DNA from: an uncultured Pelagibacteraceae bacterium
GTDB taxonomy: Bacteria; Pseudomonadota; Alphaproteobacteria; Pelagibacterales; Pelagibacteraceae
Length of the DNA stretch: 64,000 nt
NCBI GenBank assembly: GCA_902540595.1
Contig: CACBNI010000002.1
Location: forward strand, 62,001-126,000
Reading direction: 5' to 3'
Part shown: piece by piece, positions 8,978 through 16,525 of the stretch
Position numbering within the stretch: the stretch's first letter is position 1
How the letters are laid out: each line of letters opens with the position of its first letter
Position numbers and translations under genes: made by a program
Notes under the pieces: generated by a model
Database searches by the model: none
Told to the model about the DNA's origin: nothing
The model's input: only the letters and a program-made list of their open reading frames with translations

Positions 8978-9772
8978 ATGAAAAATACAAAAATAGAGGC
9001 AATTGTTTTTGATCTAGCTGGCACTCTAATAGATTTTGGAAGTCAAGCACCATCTAAAGTTCTTATTCATATTTTTAATGATAATGGAATACCAATAACT
9101 AGAAAAGAAGCTATTGGTCCTATGGGCATTGAAAAAAGAGCACATATAAGTCAATTAATCTATTCAAAGAAAATAAATCTACTGTGGAAAAAAAAGTATA
9201 AAAAAAAACCCAGTAAGAATGATATAGATAAATTATTTAAACTTTTTAATCCTGAGCTTAAAAAAATTATTAAAAAACACTCTAAATTAATTACAGGAAG
9301 TATAAAAACTATTGAATTTATAAAAAATAAAAAAATTAAAATAGCTACAAATACTGGATATTCTGATGATATTTTAAAAATTATATTGTCGGAATTAAAA
9401 AAACAAAAATTTACACCAGACATTTCATATGGTTCTTCATATGCAAAAATTGGAAGACCAACAGCGGAGGTAATATACAAAATTTTTTCTGACCTAAATA
9501 TAACAAAGGGATCAAGTTGTATAAAAGTAGACGATACTATTCCTGGACTATTAGAAGGAGTAAATGCTGGAATGTGGGCAGTAGGTGTCATATTTTCAGG
9601 TAATGAATTTGGTAAAACAGAGGACGAATTTAATAAACTATCTTACAAAGATAAATCTAAATTTAGAAAAATGATCAAGAATAAATTTAAAAAAGTTGGT
9701 GCTGACTATGTAATAGATACAATAAAAGATTTACCTAAAGTAATTAAATTAATTGAGAATAGAATTAAGTAA
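8978..9772 (+). CDS. phnX: Phosphonoacetaldehyde hydrolase (phosphonatase), HAD superfamily
   Basis: Cleaves the C-P bond of phosphonoacetaldehyde to acetaldehyde and phosphate. The 264-residue protein has HAD motif I, IVFDLAGTLIDFGS, with nucleophile Asp12. The cap-domain motif PMGIEKRAHI puts Lys at residue 53, the position of the Schiff-base lysine of the Bacillus cereus enzyme. Motif III/IV regions KIGRPTAEVIYK and CIKVDDTIPGLLEGVNAGMWAVGVI also match the family. The usual Trp after the nucleophile (DWAGT) is Leu here. The partner transaminase PhnW, which makes the substrate from 2-aminoethylphosphonate, is not in the window. Three Pho half-sites lie upstream. Confidence 0.87.
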   Translation: MKNTKIEAIVFDLAGTLIDFGSQAPSKVLIHIFNDNGIPITRKEAIGPMGIEKRAHISQLIYSKKINLLWKKKYKKKPSKNDIDKLFKLFNPELKKIIKKHSKLITGSIKTIEFIKNKKIKIATNTGYSDDILKIILSELKKQKFTPDISYGSSYAKIGRPTAEVIYKIFSDLNITKGSSCIKVDDTIPGLLEGVNAGMWAVGVIFSGNEFGKTEDEFNKLSYKDKSKFRKMIKNKFKKVGADYVIDTIKDLPKVIKLIENRIK

Positions 9773-9774
9773 AA

Positions 9775-10434
9775 TCACCTATTGAAAAGCATTTTTTTAA
9801 CCACAAATATTGCTAACATTGCACCTAGTAACTCTGCAATAATAAATAAAGGTGTATTTAAATAATTGATACCAGTAAATGTGTCTGTAAAGGTTCTAGC
9901 TATAGCAACGGCAGGATTTGCAAATGAGGTTGATGAAGTAAACCAGTATCCTGCGGTAATGTAGAATCCAACACACGCAGCGGTTACAACTTTTCCACTT
10001 TTCATTGATCCAAAAATTACTAAAATTAATCCAAACGTAGCTACTATTTCTGCAACAAATATATAAATACCATCTCTAGTTTTTGATGATAATTCATATA
10101 TAGGTAATTCAAAAAAAAAATTCGCTAATCCCACACCTACAAGGCAACCTGATATTTGTGAAAAAATATAAATATGAATTAATTTAAATTTTAGTTTTCC
10201 TGTAAAAACCATACTTAAACTCACAAATGGATTAAAATGAGCTCCTGATATATCAGAAAACACTGTTATAAGAACAAATAAACCTGCTCCTGTTGCAATT
10301 GTATTTGCCAATAACATAACTGCAAAATCGTCTGTAAGATTTTGAGCCATTATACCAGAACCAACAACTATCATCACTAGGAAGCAACTACCCAAGAATT
10401 CACTATAGATTATTTTTTTTTTGCTATTTTTCAT
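9775..10434 (-). CDS. aqpS: Aquaglyceroporin of the arsenic-linked AqpS type
   Basis: Six-helix MIP-family channel of about 219 residues. The first pore box is altered (SGAHFNPF instead of NPA) and the second is FANPAVAIARTFTDTFTGI. This pair is typical of the MIP channels found next to arsC in alphaproteobacteria such as Sinorhizobium AqpS, where the channel lets arsenite leave the cell after arsenate reduction. I favour the ATG at 10434, overlapping arsC by 11 bases; an in-frame ATG at 10452 is also possible. The overlap implies cotranscription and translational coupling with arsC. No ArsB/Acr3 pump is seen nearby. Confidence 0.87.
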   Translation of the reverse strand: MKNSKKKIIYSEFLGSCFLVMIVVGSGIMAQNLTDDFAVMLLANTIATGAGLFVLITVFSDISGAHFNPFVSLSMVFTGKLKFKLIHIYIFSQISGCLVGVGLANFFFELPIYELSSKTRDGIYIFVAEIVATFGLILVIFGSMKSGKVVTAACVGFYITAGYWFTSSTSFANPAVAIARTFTDTFTGINYLNTPLFIIAELLGAMLAIFVVKKMLFNR

Positions 10435-10879
10435 AATTTTTAATCCATTCATTAATTCTAGTTTCTAGGTTAGAATAAGTTTTATGTATTTCTAGTGAAA
10501 TTAGTTCTTCTTTATTTGTTTTTTCACTATTTTCTAATTCATTAATAATATGAACAGGATCTTCAATATCCCAATGTATTATTTTTTCTGGAGATGGCCA
10601 CACTGGACAAACTTCATTACTAGCATTGTTACATACAGTAAATACCTGGTCAAATTTTGTTTTTTCATCTAAAAATTTATTGAAGTTTTTTGATGATAGA
10701 TTTTTGGTTTCAAAATTATTTTCATTAAGATACTTGATGACATATTTATTAATTATTCCAGATGGTTTGCTACCTGCACTATAACCAGCGAATTTATCTT
10801 TGTGATATTTATTAACCACACTTTCAGCTAATATGCTTCTATGAGAATTTCCTGTACAAACAAATAAAAGTTTTTTCAT
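10424..10879 (-). CDS. arsC: Arsenate reductase ArsC, low-molecular-weight phosphatase (thioredoxin) type
   Basis: Reduces arsenate to arsenite. The 151-residue protein carries the P-loop CTGNSHR (Cys8-X5-Arg14) and the downstream pair Cys83 and Cys91 in VCNNASNEVCP. These form the disulfide cascade of thioredoxin-coupled ArsC enzymes. A conserved HWDIEDP segment holds the catalytic Asp. It is followed by the overlapping MIP channel gene, a pairing known for arsenate detoxification without an ATP-driven pump. It diverges from phnZ, and the 98-bp spacer contains a Pho-box-like repeat oriented toward phnZ. Its presence amid phosphate-uptake genes fits arsenate entering through Pst. Confidence 0.9.
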   Translation of the reverse strand: MKKLLFVCTGNSHRSILAESVVNKYHKDKFAGYSAGSKPSGIINKYVIKYLNENNFETKNLSSKNFNKFLDEKTKFDQVFTVCNNASNEVCPVWPSPEKIIHWDIEDPVHIINELENSEKTNKEELISLEIHKTYSNLETRINEWIKNYEK

Positions 10880-10938
10880 TATTAACTTTTATAAATATAA
10901 ATAATTTTTGCTAGAGTTATTGATCTTTAAATCAAAAT

Positions 10939-10956
10939 TGTAACAAAACTGAAACA
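10939..10956 (+). promoter_or_regulatory. Candidate Pho box upstream of phnZ
   Basis: TGTAACA (10939-10945) and TGAAACA (10950-10956) are separated by AAAC, giving the 11-bp period of a PhoB site. The ATG of phnZ is 21 bases further on. The AT-rich stretch TAATTTAATAAATT in between could hold a -10 element, which would leave almost no leader. The two half-sites are identical to the last two before phnX. Confidence 0.65.
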
Positions 10957-10977
10957 TTAGTAATTTAATAAATTATT

Positions 10978-11529
10978 ATGCATACGATTTCTAGCATTAA
11001 TAAATTATTTAAAATTATAGAAAATATTGGGTCTGATAAACAATATGGAAATGAAAAAGTTTCACAACTTGAACATGCAATTCAATGTGGATTATTGGCA
11101 AAAAAAAATAACGAGAGTGATTTTTTCATTACTGCTGCTTTATTTCATGATATTGGCCACTTAATCATCAATGATAAAGAGGCTATAAAAAAAGGAATAG
11201 ATAAAAAACATGAAAACTCTGGATCCCTTTTTCTATCTAAATTTTTCCCTGATGATGTTACAAAATTAATAAAAGGACATGTTCCGGCTAAAAGATATTT
11301 GGTTTATTGTGAAAAAGGTTATTATGAATCTTTATCTATTGCTTCAAAACGAAGTTTAGATGTACAAGGAGGAAGTTTTTCCAAAGAGGAAGCAAACGAA
11401 TTTATTAAACAACCTTTTATGCAAGATGCAGTTAGGTTAAGAAAATATGATGATCTTGCTAAAATTGAAAATTTAGAAATTCCAAATATAAATTATTTTT
11501 ACAAACACGTAGAGAGTAGCTTTAAATAA
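10978..11529 (+). CDS. phnZ: PhnZ-type HD-domain mixed-valence diiron oxygenase
   Basis: PhnZ cleaves the C-P bond of an alpha-hydroxy phosphonate with O2, releasing phosphate. The 183-residue protein keeps the family's metal ligands: His33, His57/Asp58 (HDIGH, His61), His78, His101 in GHVPAKRYL with Lys105, and a late Asp in LRKYDD (about 158). It also keeps the Tyr23-X2-Glu26 pair, equivalent to the Tyr24/Glu27 induced-fit pair described for PhnZ. The segment SLSIASKRSLDVQGG is also PhnZ-like. The partner hydroxylase PhnY, normally adjacent, is absent from the window. It overlaps the convergent MFS gene by 8 bases. A Pho-box-like repeat sits 21 bases upstream. Confidence 0.85.
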   Translation: MHTISSINKLFKIIENIGSDKQYGNEKVSQLEHAIQCGLLAKKNNESDFFITAALFHDIGHLIINDKEAIKKGIDKKHENSGSLFLSKFFPDDVTKLIKGHVPAKRYLVYCEKGYYESLSIASKRSLDVQGGSFSKEEANEFIKQPFMQDAVRLRKYDDLAKIENLEIPNINYFYKHVESSFK

Positions 11530-12694
11530 ACTTTTTTTTGTTTAAAAAAATTGCTGTTACGTTACCAAATATTGCTAAAACAAAAAATACAAATATTAAC
11601 AAATCATATCCTCCTACATTCCATACCAACGAACCAATCCATGGACCAGCAATACTGCCAATCATATATTGTAAAGCTAAAATACCATGAATATTGCCAA
11701 AGTTTTTTTGGCCAAAAGTATCATTTTGAACCAGAGGTTTTAAAATAGCCATACTGCCATATGCTGAACTATTAAATAAAACAAATAAAAATGCTAAGTA
11801 ATGATTAATATTTATAAAGTATAAAAATATCATTCCAACTACCATCGAGTAAAAACAAATTACAAATAATTTTAAATTTGACTTATCACTTCCATATATC
11901 ATAACTAAAATTCTACCTATTACTTGTCCTGGTCCAAACAGAGATGCTGTTAATACAGCTTGGGATAGGCTCATGCCTTTTTCCTGCAACATTGGAATTA
12001 CATGAGTTGTAATAGCACCAATATTAAATCCAATAACAAACAATGAAAAACTAAATAACCAAAATCTAAAATCTTTAAGTATTATTTTAATCTTTGAATT
12101 TTGATCTGTTTTCTTTTCAATTTTTTTAAATTCTTTTAGAATTATATTTTTGAAACCAAAATAATTAGCTGGTGAACTAATCAATATATTTAATATTCCA
12201 AAAATAAATACAGTAAATCTCCAGTCATATTGTTCTGTTAAATAAGTAGCAGTAGGAAATGTGTATGTGCTTGCAAATCCAGCAAATAAAGTAATTATTG
12301 CAATAGATGTTTTAGCCTTTGATTTTAAATTAATAGTAATGACACTAAAAAGCATCGTATAAAGACAGCCACCCGAGGTTGCACTTACAAGTATCCAGGC
12401 AACTAAAAATTCAGTGTATGTGTTTGCTAAGGATAGATAGATTACACTTAATCCCAGCAATATTGGACTTACCCACATCATAGGAAAACTAAGATTTTTA
12501 TCAACAAACTTACCAAGAATGGGTAATAATAAACTATGTACAACCAAGCCTAGAGAATAAATAAAGGTTAAATTATTCCTTGAAATACTAAGTTCATTTT
12601 CCCAAGTCAGCAACAACGCTGAGAACAGATACATACAACTGCTGTAACAAAAGGTAACTGATATACCTATTAAAAATGCAGACAAATATTTCAC
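11522..12694 (-). CDS. Major facilitator superfamily transporter
   Basis: The 390-residue polytopic protein has about 12 membrane helices and the MFS inter-helix basic motif GKFVDKN after helix 2 and a GRILV segment near helix 8. The early GISVTFCYSSCMYLFSALLL segment and overall pattern resemble the oxalate/formate or monocarboxylate (OFA/MCT-like) MFS groups. The substrate is unknown. It is convergent with phnZ (8-base overlap) and diverges from the small secreted protein gene across 54 bases that include a Pho-box-like repeat. Location suggests import or export of an organic acid or phosphonate-related compound, which is inference only. Confidence 0.8.
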   Translation of the reverse strand: MKYLSAFLIGISVTFCYSSCMYLFSALLLTWENELSISRNNLTFIYSLGLVVHSLLLPILGKFVDKNLSFPMMWVSPILLGLSVIYLSLANTYTEFLVAWILVSATSGGCLYTMLFSVITINLKSKAKTSIAIITLFAGFASTYTFPTATYLTEQYDWRFTVFIFGILNILISSPANYFGFKNIILKEFKKIEKKTDQNSKIKIILKDFRFWLFSFSLFVIGFNIGAITTHVIPMLQEKGMSLSQAVLTASLFGPGQVIGRILVMIYGSDKSNLKLFVICFYSMVVGMIFLYFININHYLAFLFVLFNSSAYGSMAILKPLVQNDTFGQKNFGNIHGILALQYMIGSIAGPWIGSLVWNVGGYDLLIFVFFVLAIFGNVTAIFLNKKKFI

Positions 12695-12709
12695 AAAATT
12701 TTTTATTTC

Positions 12710-12727
12710 TTTAACATTTTTTTAACA
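12710..12727 (+). promoter_or_regulatory. Candidate Pho box upstream of the small secreted protein gene
   Basis: TTTAACA occurs twice (12710-12716 and 12721-12727) separated by TTTT, exactly 11 bp apart. It ends 21 bases before the ATG at 12749, the same distance seen for phnZ. The elements are A/T-rich, so chance similarity is more likely here than for the TGTAACA/TGAAACA pairs. Confidence 0.5.
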
Positions 12728-12748
12728 AAAGTAAGTTAATAGATTATT

Positions 12749-13171
12749 ATGAATAAAATACTTATCTCATTTATATTAACTTTATCCACAATTTCTATTA
12801 CTCAAGCTGACAATCATGCTAAAATAACAGAACAACAAGCCGGCAGTAGTTATTCACAAAATACTGAGGATACATTTAAAAATGAAATAGGGAATTGTGA
12901 AGACCCAGGCGTACTTATGTTAAGAGCCACTGTTAAAAATGATATTTCAAGATCTAGTCCCGAAAAAGCATCTGAGGCAGAAGCATTAATGAAAGAGGGC
13001 ATGAAATTGTGTAATGAAAATAGAGTTTTTGAGGCAAAACTAAAATTAGAAGACGCTAAAACAACTGCCCGTGCAGGATTGGTAGACGGAGAAGATCCAT
13101 CCGTAACTAAAATTGTTGCTGAAAATAATGAAACACCAAAGGAAGCAAAACCATGGTGGAAATTTTGGTAA
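12749..13171 (+). CDS. Small secreted protein of unknown function
   Basis: I do not recognise this 140-residue protein. It has a clear signal peptide (MNKILISFILTLSTISITQA, cleavage expected after residue 20). The mature part is acidic and helical, with two cysteines (in GNCEDP and KLCNEN) that could form a disulfide in the periplasm. The middle region (SPEKASEAEALMKEGMKLC) resembles a single TPR-like helical hairpin. It ends with the aromatic tail PWWKFW. It lies between the MFS gene and the phosphonate transporter and has a TTTAACA repeat with 11-bp spacing upstream, suggesting phosphate control. A role in phosphorus scavenging is possible but unproven. Confidence 0.8.
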   Translation: MNKILISFILTLSTISITQADNHAKITEQQAGSSYSQNTEDTFKNEIGNCEDPGVLMLRATVKNDISRSSPEKASEAEALMKEGMKLCNENRVFEAKLKLEDAKTTARAGLVDGEDPSVTKIVAENNETPKEAKPWWKFW

Positions 13172-13190
13172 AATAATTTCTAATTTTTTT

Positions 13191-14591
13191 TTATCTTACA
13201 ATTAATTGATCTGTTCCAATTAGTATTCTTCTAAGCCAAGCAGATAATCTATCCATAAATATCACAACAGCCAAAACTAATATTGCCATGTAGGCGACAT
13301 TTTCAAAATCATTTCCAGTACCTAGTGCACCTAAAAATTGTAAACCAATTCCTCCTGCGCCCATTGCACCTATTATTACGGCTCCTCTAGTATTTGACTC
13401 TAAATAGTATAAGGATTGAGATACAAAAATTGGAAGTATTTGAGGAATTATACCAAATCTATGTTGTAGAAATTTGCTAGCCCCTGTAGATTGAACTCCT
13501 TCTTGTTGTTTCTTCTCAGTATTTTCAATTGCTTCAGAATACAATTTCCCTAACGTACCTGTATCGGTAAAACCAATCGCAAAAATACCAGTGAAGGGTC
13601 CTGGACCAAAAGCTCTTAAAAATATTAAACTCCAAATTAAAAAGTCTATTCCTCTTAAAGTATCAAATAATCTTCTCAACGTAAATCTTAGAGCTTTAAT
13701 AGGTGTAACGTTGTATGCAGCAAGGAATGACAATGGCAGAGCCATTACCGTAGCAAACATTGTCCCAAGTACAGCCATAACTATTGTTTCGAGCATTGCC
13801 CACCAAACTCTACCGTGCATAAATGCTTCATTATCCTTAATCTCTGTTAAGAAAAGTTTTAAATTAGACATTTCAGGAACAACTCTTTCTTTAGAAAAAG
13901 TCAAACCTAATGCTTCGAAAAAGCTATATGGTTCTAACGGACTTGAGAAATCAAACCAAAAATATTTCCATCCAATGCTGTAACGATGAATTTCTACTTT
14001 TTTAGGATATACCTGAACTCTCTCATGTAAAGTTGGTCTAAATTCAACTCTGTTTTCTGTAATTCTAAAACCTTTTAAGTCATCTTTAGCTAAGTCTTCC
14101 GAACCTACTACGTAAGGTTTACCATTTGTGTTTAATCTTATGGTAAAATCTCTTTCGTATTTAGGGAAATTTACAATCTCAACCCTATCTTTGTATAATA
14201 TTGCTTTACCTTCATTATTAAATTCAATGACATTTCCAATATTATCAGAATTTTTATAAAACCATTCTGGAATTGATTTATCAAGATTGTCTCTTCCATA
14301 AACACTTCTATAGTTACCCTCAAAAGCTATTTTAATATCGTCAGGATTTTCCCATTTCATAGTAACATGATCTTTGTGAGCGTATGTGTCTAATACAAAC
14401 ATCGCCGCATTTTGTGGCTTCCATTTTTTTGGAATATCCACAACATCTAAAGTAAAAAAACCTATTATTAAATATATTAAAATGAGAAAGAAAACTATTT
14501 GACCTTTTATTCTACTTTTTCTAGCTTGATTGAATGTGTCAGGAAATAATTTTCGAATATTATCTCTCTCAATTGCTAAACTAGAACTCAT
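13191..14591 (-). CDS. phnE2: Phosphonate ABC transporter permease PhnE2 (long form)
   Basis: Second permease of the phosphonate importer. At 466 residues it is much longer than ordinary PhnE (about 280). A first membrane helix (about residues 27-47) is followed by a periplasmic insert of about 200 residues (50-255). The permease core then carries TMATVMALPLSFLAAYN and an EAA-like loop near GVQSTGASKFLQHRFGIIPQILP. Its start overlaps the phnE1 stop (ATGA), so it is translationally coupled and last in phnC-D-E1-E2. Long PhnE2 proteins beside a short PhnE occur in other marine alphaproteobacteria. The insert's function is unknown. Confidence 0.9.
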   Translation of the reverse strand: MSSSLAIERDNIRKLFPDTFNQARKSRIKGQIVFFLILIYLIIGFFTLDVVDIPKKWKPQNAAMFVLDTYAHKDHVTMKWENPDDIKIAFEGNYRSVYGRDNLDKSIPEWFYKNSDNIGNVIEFNNEGKAILYKDRVEIVNFPKYERDFTIRLNTNGKPYVVGSEDLAKDDLKGFRITENRVEFRPTLHERVQVYPKKVEIHRYSIGWKYFWFDFSSPLEPYSFFEALGLTFSKERVVPEMSNLKLFLTEIKDNEAFMHGRVWWAMLETIVMAVLGTMFATVMALPLSFLAAYNVTPIKALRFTLRRLFDTLRGIDFLIWSLIFLRAFGPGPFTGIFAIGFTDTGTLGKLYSEAIENTEKKQQEGVQSTGASKFLQHRFGIIPQILPIFVSQSLYYLESNTRGAVIIGAMGAGGIGLQFLGALGTGNDFENVAYMAILVLAVVIFMDRLSAWLRRILIGTDQLIVR

Positions 14592-15442
14592 TGTTTTACT
14601 CCAATTAAATTATGTCTCCAATATGCCGACAAATAATCCAATGCAATTATCGTACCAACCAACAAGAACATACATGCCAAAACATCAGCACCATAATTCC
14701 ATTGTATTAAAGCTGCTAACATTTCTCCAATTCCACCCGCACCAACAAAACCTAATATTGTAGATTCTCTAACATTAATTTCTAATCTTAAAATTCCATA
14801 ACTTAGAAAAAGAGGAAGCACTTGTGGCAGAACTGAGAACCTTATTTTTTGTGTCCAAGTCGCACCAACAGAACTTAAACCCTCAATAGGTTTTCCATCA
14901 CAATTTTCTATAGCTTCCGTGAATAATTTACCAAGTGCTCCTGCAGTATGTATTGTTATGGCAATCACTGCTGGTAAAGATGATTTACCCATCAAATATA
15001 AAAACACCATTGCTATTATTAATGTTGGAAATGATCTTGTCACATCCATAAAAAATTTTGTAAATTGAATAACTCTTTTATTTCTTATTAAATTTCTACT
15101 AGAGAAGATTGCAAAAATAACTGCCAAAACAAATCCGATCGAAGTTGAAAATAATGCAATATTTAATGTAGTAATTAATTCAGGTATGTATTTTACAACT
15201 CTTGGCCAATATTTCCATCCCATCTCAAATGTATCAATAAATAAATCTCTTGGATAATTAAAAAAATTAGCTATACCTCTACCAAAAGATCCTGCGTTTG
15301 CCTCTAACGATACCAGGGTACCACTAAAAAAAACTAATATTAAAATTGCAATACCTAATAGTGAGGATCTAGTTCTCTGGTTTGTTAATTTTTTTAAATT
15401 AACTTCAATTTGTTCTAAATTTGCTGGTAATGCTTTTGACAT
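14588..15442 (-). CDS. phnE: Phosphonate ABC transporter permease PhnE1
   Basis: Inner-membrane permease for phosphonate (or phosphate-ester/phosphite) uptake. I chose the ATG at 15442 (product starts MSKALPANLEQIEV, 284 residues) because a start at 15472 would fall inside the hairpin downstream of phnD. The core contains the BPD-type loop GLSSVGATWTQKIRFSVLPQVLPLFLSYGILRLE, nearly the same pattern as in PhnE2. Two related permeases probably form a heterodimer. It lies between phnD and phnE2, with the phnE2 start overlapping its stop. Confidence 0.92.
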   Translation of the reverse strand: MSKALPANLEQIEVNLKKLTNQRTRSSLLGIAILILVFFSGTLVSLEANAGSFGRGIANFFNYPRDLFIDTFEMGWKYWPRVVKYIPELITTLNIALFSTSIGFVLAVIFAIFSSRNLIRNKRVIQFTKFFMDVTRSFPTLIIAMVFLYLMGKSSLPAVIAITIHTAGALGKLFTEAIENCDGKPIEGLSSVGATWTQKIRFSVLPQVLPLFLSYGILRLEINVRESTILGFVGAGGIGEMLAALIQWNYGADVLACMFLLVGTIIALDYLSAYWRHNLIGVKQ

Positions 15443-15462
15443 AATATTAAAAACCAAAAAAA

Positions 15463-15495
15463 TTAGAGGCAAAGATTTTAAGTCTTTGCCTCTAA
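15463..15495 (-). terminator. Intra-operon hairpin with T-run between phnD and phnE1
   Basis: A perfect 13-bp inverted repeat has arms at 15463-15475 and 15483-15495 (TTAGAGGCAAAGA and its complement) around a 7-base loop. On the coding (minus) strand it is followed at once by a TTTTTTT run. It starts 13 bases after the phnD stop and ends 20 bases before the phnE1 ATG. This is the form of a rho-independent terminator. Inside an operon it would attenuate the permease genes or protect the phnD mRNA end, giving excess binding protein. Confidence 0.85.
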
Positions 15496-15508
15496 ATGGG
15501 GTACTTAA

Positions 15509-16459
15509 TTAATTATTTTTTTGTGCTTCAATTTTAGCTTTTCTAGCAGCTACAACCGACTCATAAAAAGAATGATCTACCGGAACCCATTTTTTAACAA
15601 TACCGTTTGCAACGTTTTCGCTGCACTTCGGATCGTTTTCGTGTATCCATTGTTTCATTCCAATCATTACTTGATGTGCTCTAACAGGTAAAAAAGTAGG
15701 CATCACAATTGGACCATTAGGAATTAGTTTTGAAGACCAAATTTGAACAATGTCGTCCATATTTAAAATCCCTTTATCAACCATTTTTCTTAAATTCCCT
15801 GACGAATATCCTTCTTCCCAGCTACCAACACCAGATACCCATGTTACACCAGCATCAACATCACCATTCATTACCGCTAATACATTGTTTTCATGCCCAC
15901 CAGAAAATTGTGTTTTTGAAAAATATGTATCTGGGTCCATACCCATAGCCTTTAATTCAATTGACGGAATTAAAAAACCTGATGTAGAGTTAGGGTCAGC
16001 CCAACCAAAGGATTTACCTTTAAGGTCTGCCATTGATTTAATTCCAGATGATTTAGTTGCTACTGCAACAGAGTAGTAACCCATATCACCAGTTGGCTGC
16101 ATTCTTGTTAGTACTGGTACTACTGCAGTTGGATCTTTTAAATACATACCTGCGTATCCTGAAGAACCGAACCAAGTGTAATCTAGATTACCACCTAGCA
16201 TCGACTCCATTGTTCCAGCGTAGTCTTTAAAAGTAAAAAATTTAGCTGGTACACCATAAGCGGCTTCTATATACGGCATGAAACATTCATTTCTAGCTAT
16301 AATATCTTGTGCTGCTTCGTCACCTAAAAAACCAACTCTAAACTCTGGTTGGTATTTACTTAAGTCCATTTTTGGGCCCGTGTAAGTTACCGCATTAGCT
16401 TGAGCTGAAAAAAACACCATAGCTAAAAGTGCAATAACTCTTGTTAGTTTATTAAACAT
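15509..16459 (-). CDS. phnD: Phosphonate ABC transporter substrate-binding protein PhnD
   Basis: Periplasmic binding protein that delivers phosphonates to PhnE/PhnC. The 316-residue protein has a signal peptide (about residues 1-23, ending AQANA). A type-II binding-protein fold of the PhnD/SsuA group follows, with FRVGFLGDEAAQDI, DYTWFGSSGYAGMYL and the phosphonate-site-like segment GWADPNSTSGFLIPS. A good ribosome site (AAGGAGA) precedes the ATG. It follows phnC by 66 bases and is followed by a strong hairpin. The exact ligand (methylphosphonate, 2-aminoethylphosphonate or other) cannot be read from sequence. Confidence 0.94.
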   Translation of the reverse strand: MFNKLTRVIALLAMVFFSAQANAVTYTGPKMDLSKYQPEFRVGFLGDEAAQDIIARNECFMPYIEAAYGVPAKFFTFKDYAGTMESMLGGNLDYTWFGSSGYAGMYLKDPTAVVPVLTRMQPTGDMGYYSVAVATKSSGIKSMADLKGKSFGWADPNSTSGFLIPSIELKAMGMDPDTYFSKTQFSGGHENNVLAVMNGDVDAGVTWVSGVGSWEEGYSSGNLRKMVDKGILNMDDIVQIWSSKLIPNGPIVMPTFLPVRAHQVMIGMKQWIHENDPKCSENVANGIVKKWVPVDHSFYESVVAARKAKIEAQKNN

Positions 16460-16525
16460 AATTGTCTCCTTTTTATAATTTTAGTCTCTCGACTTATTTG
16501 TATTTGTAACGATGAGTTATTGATC

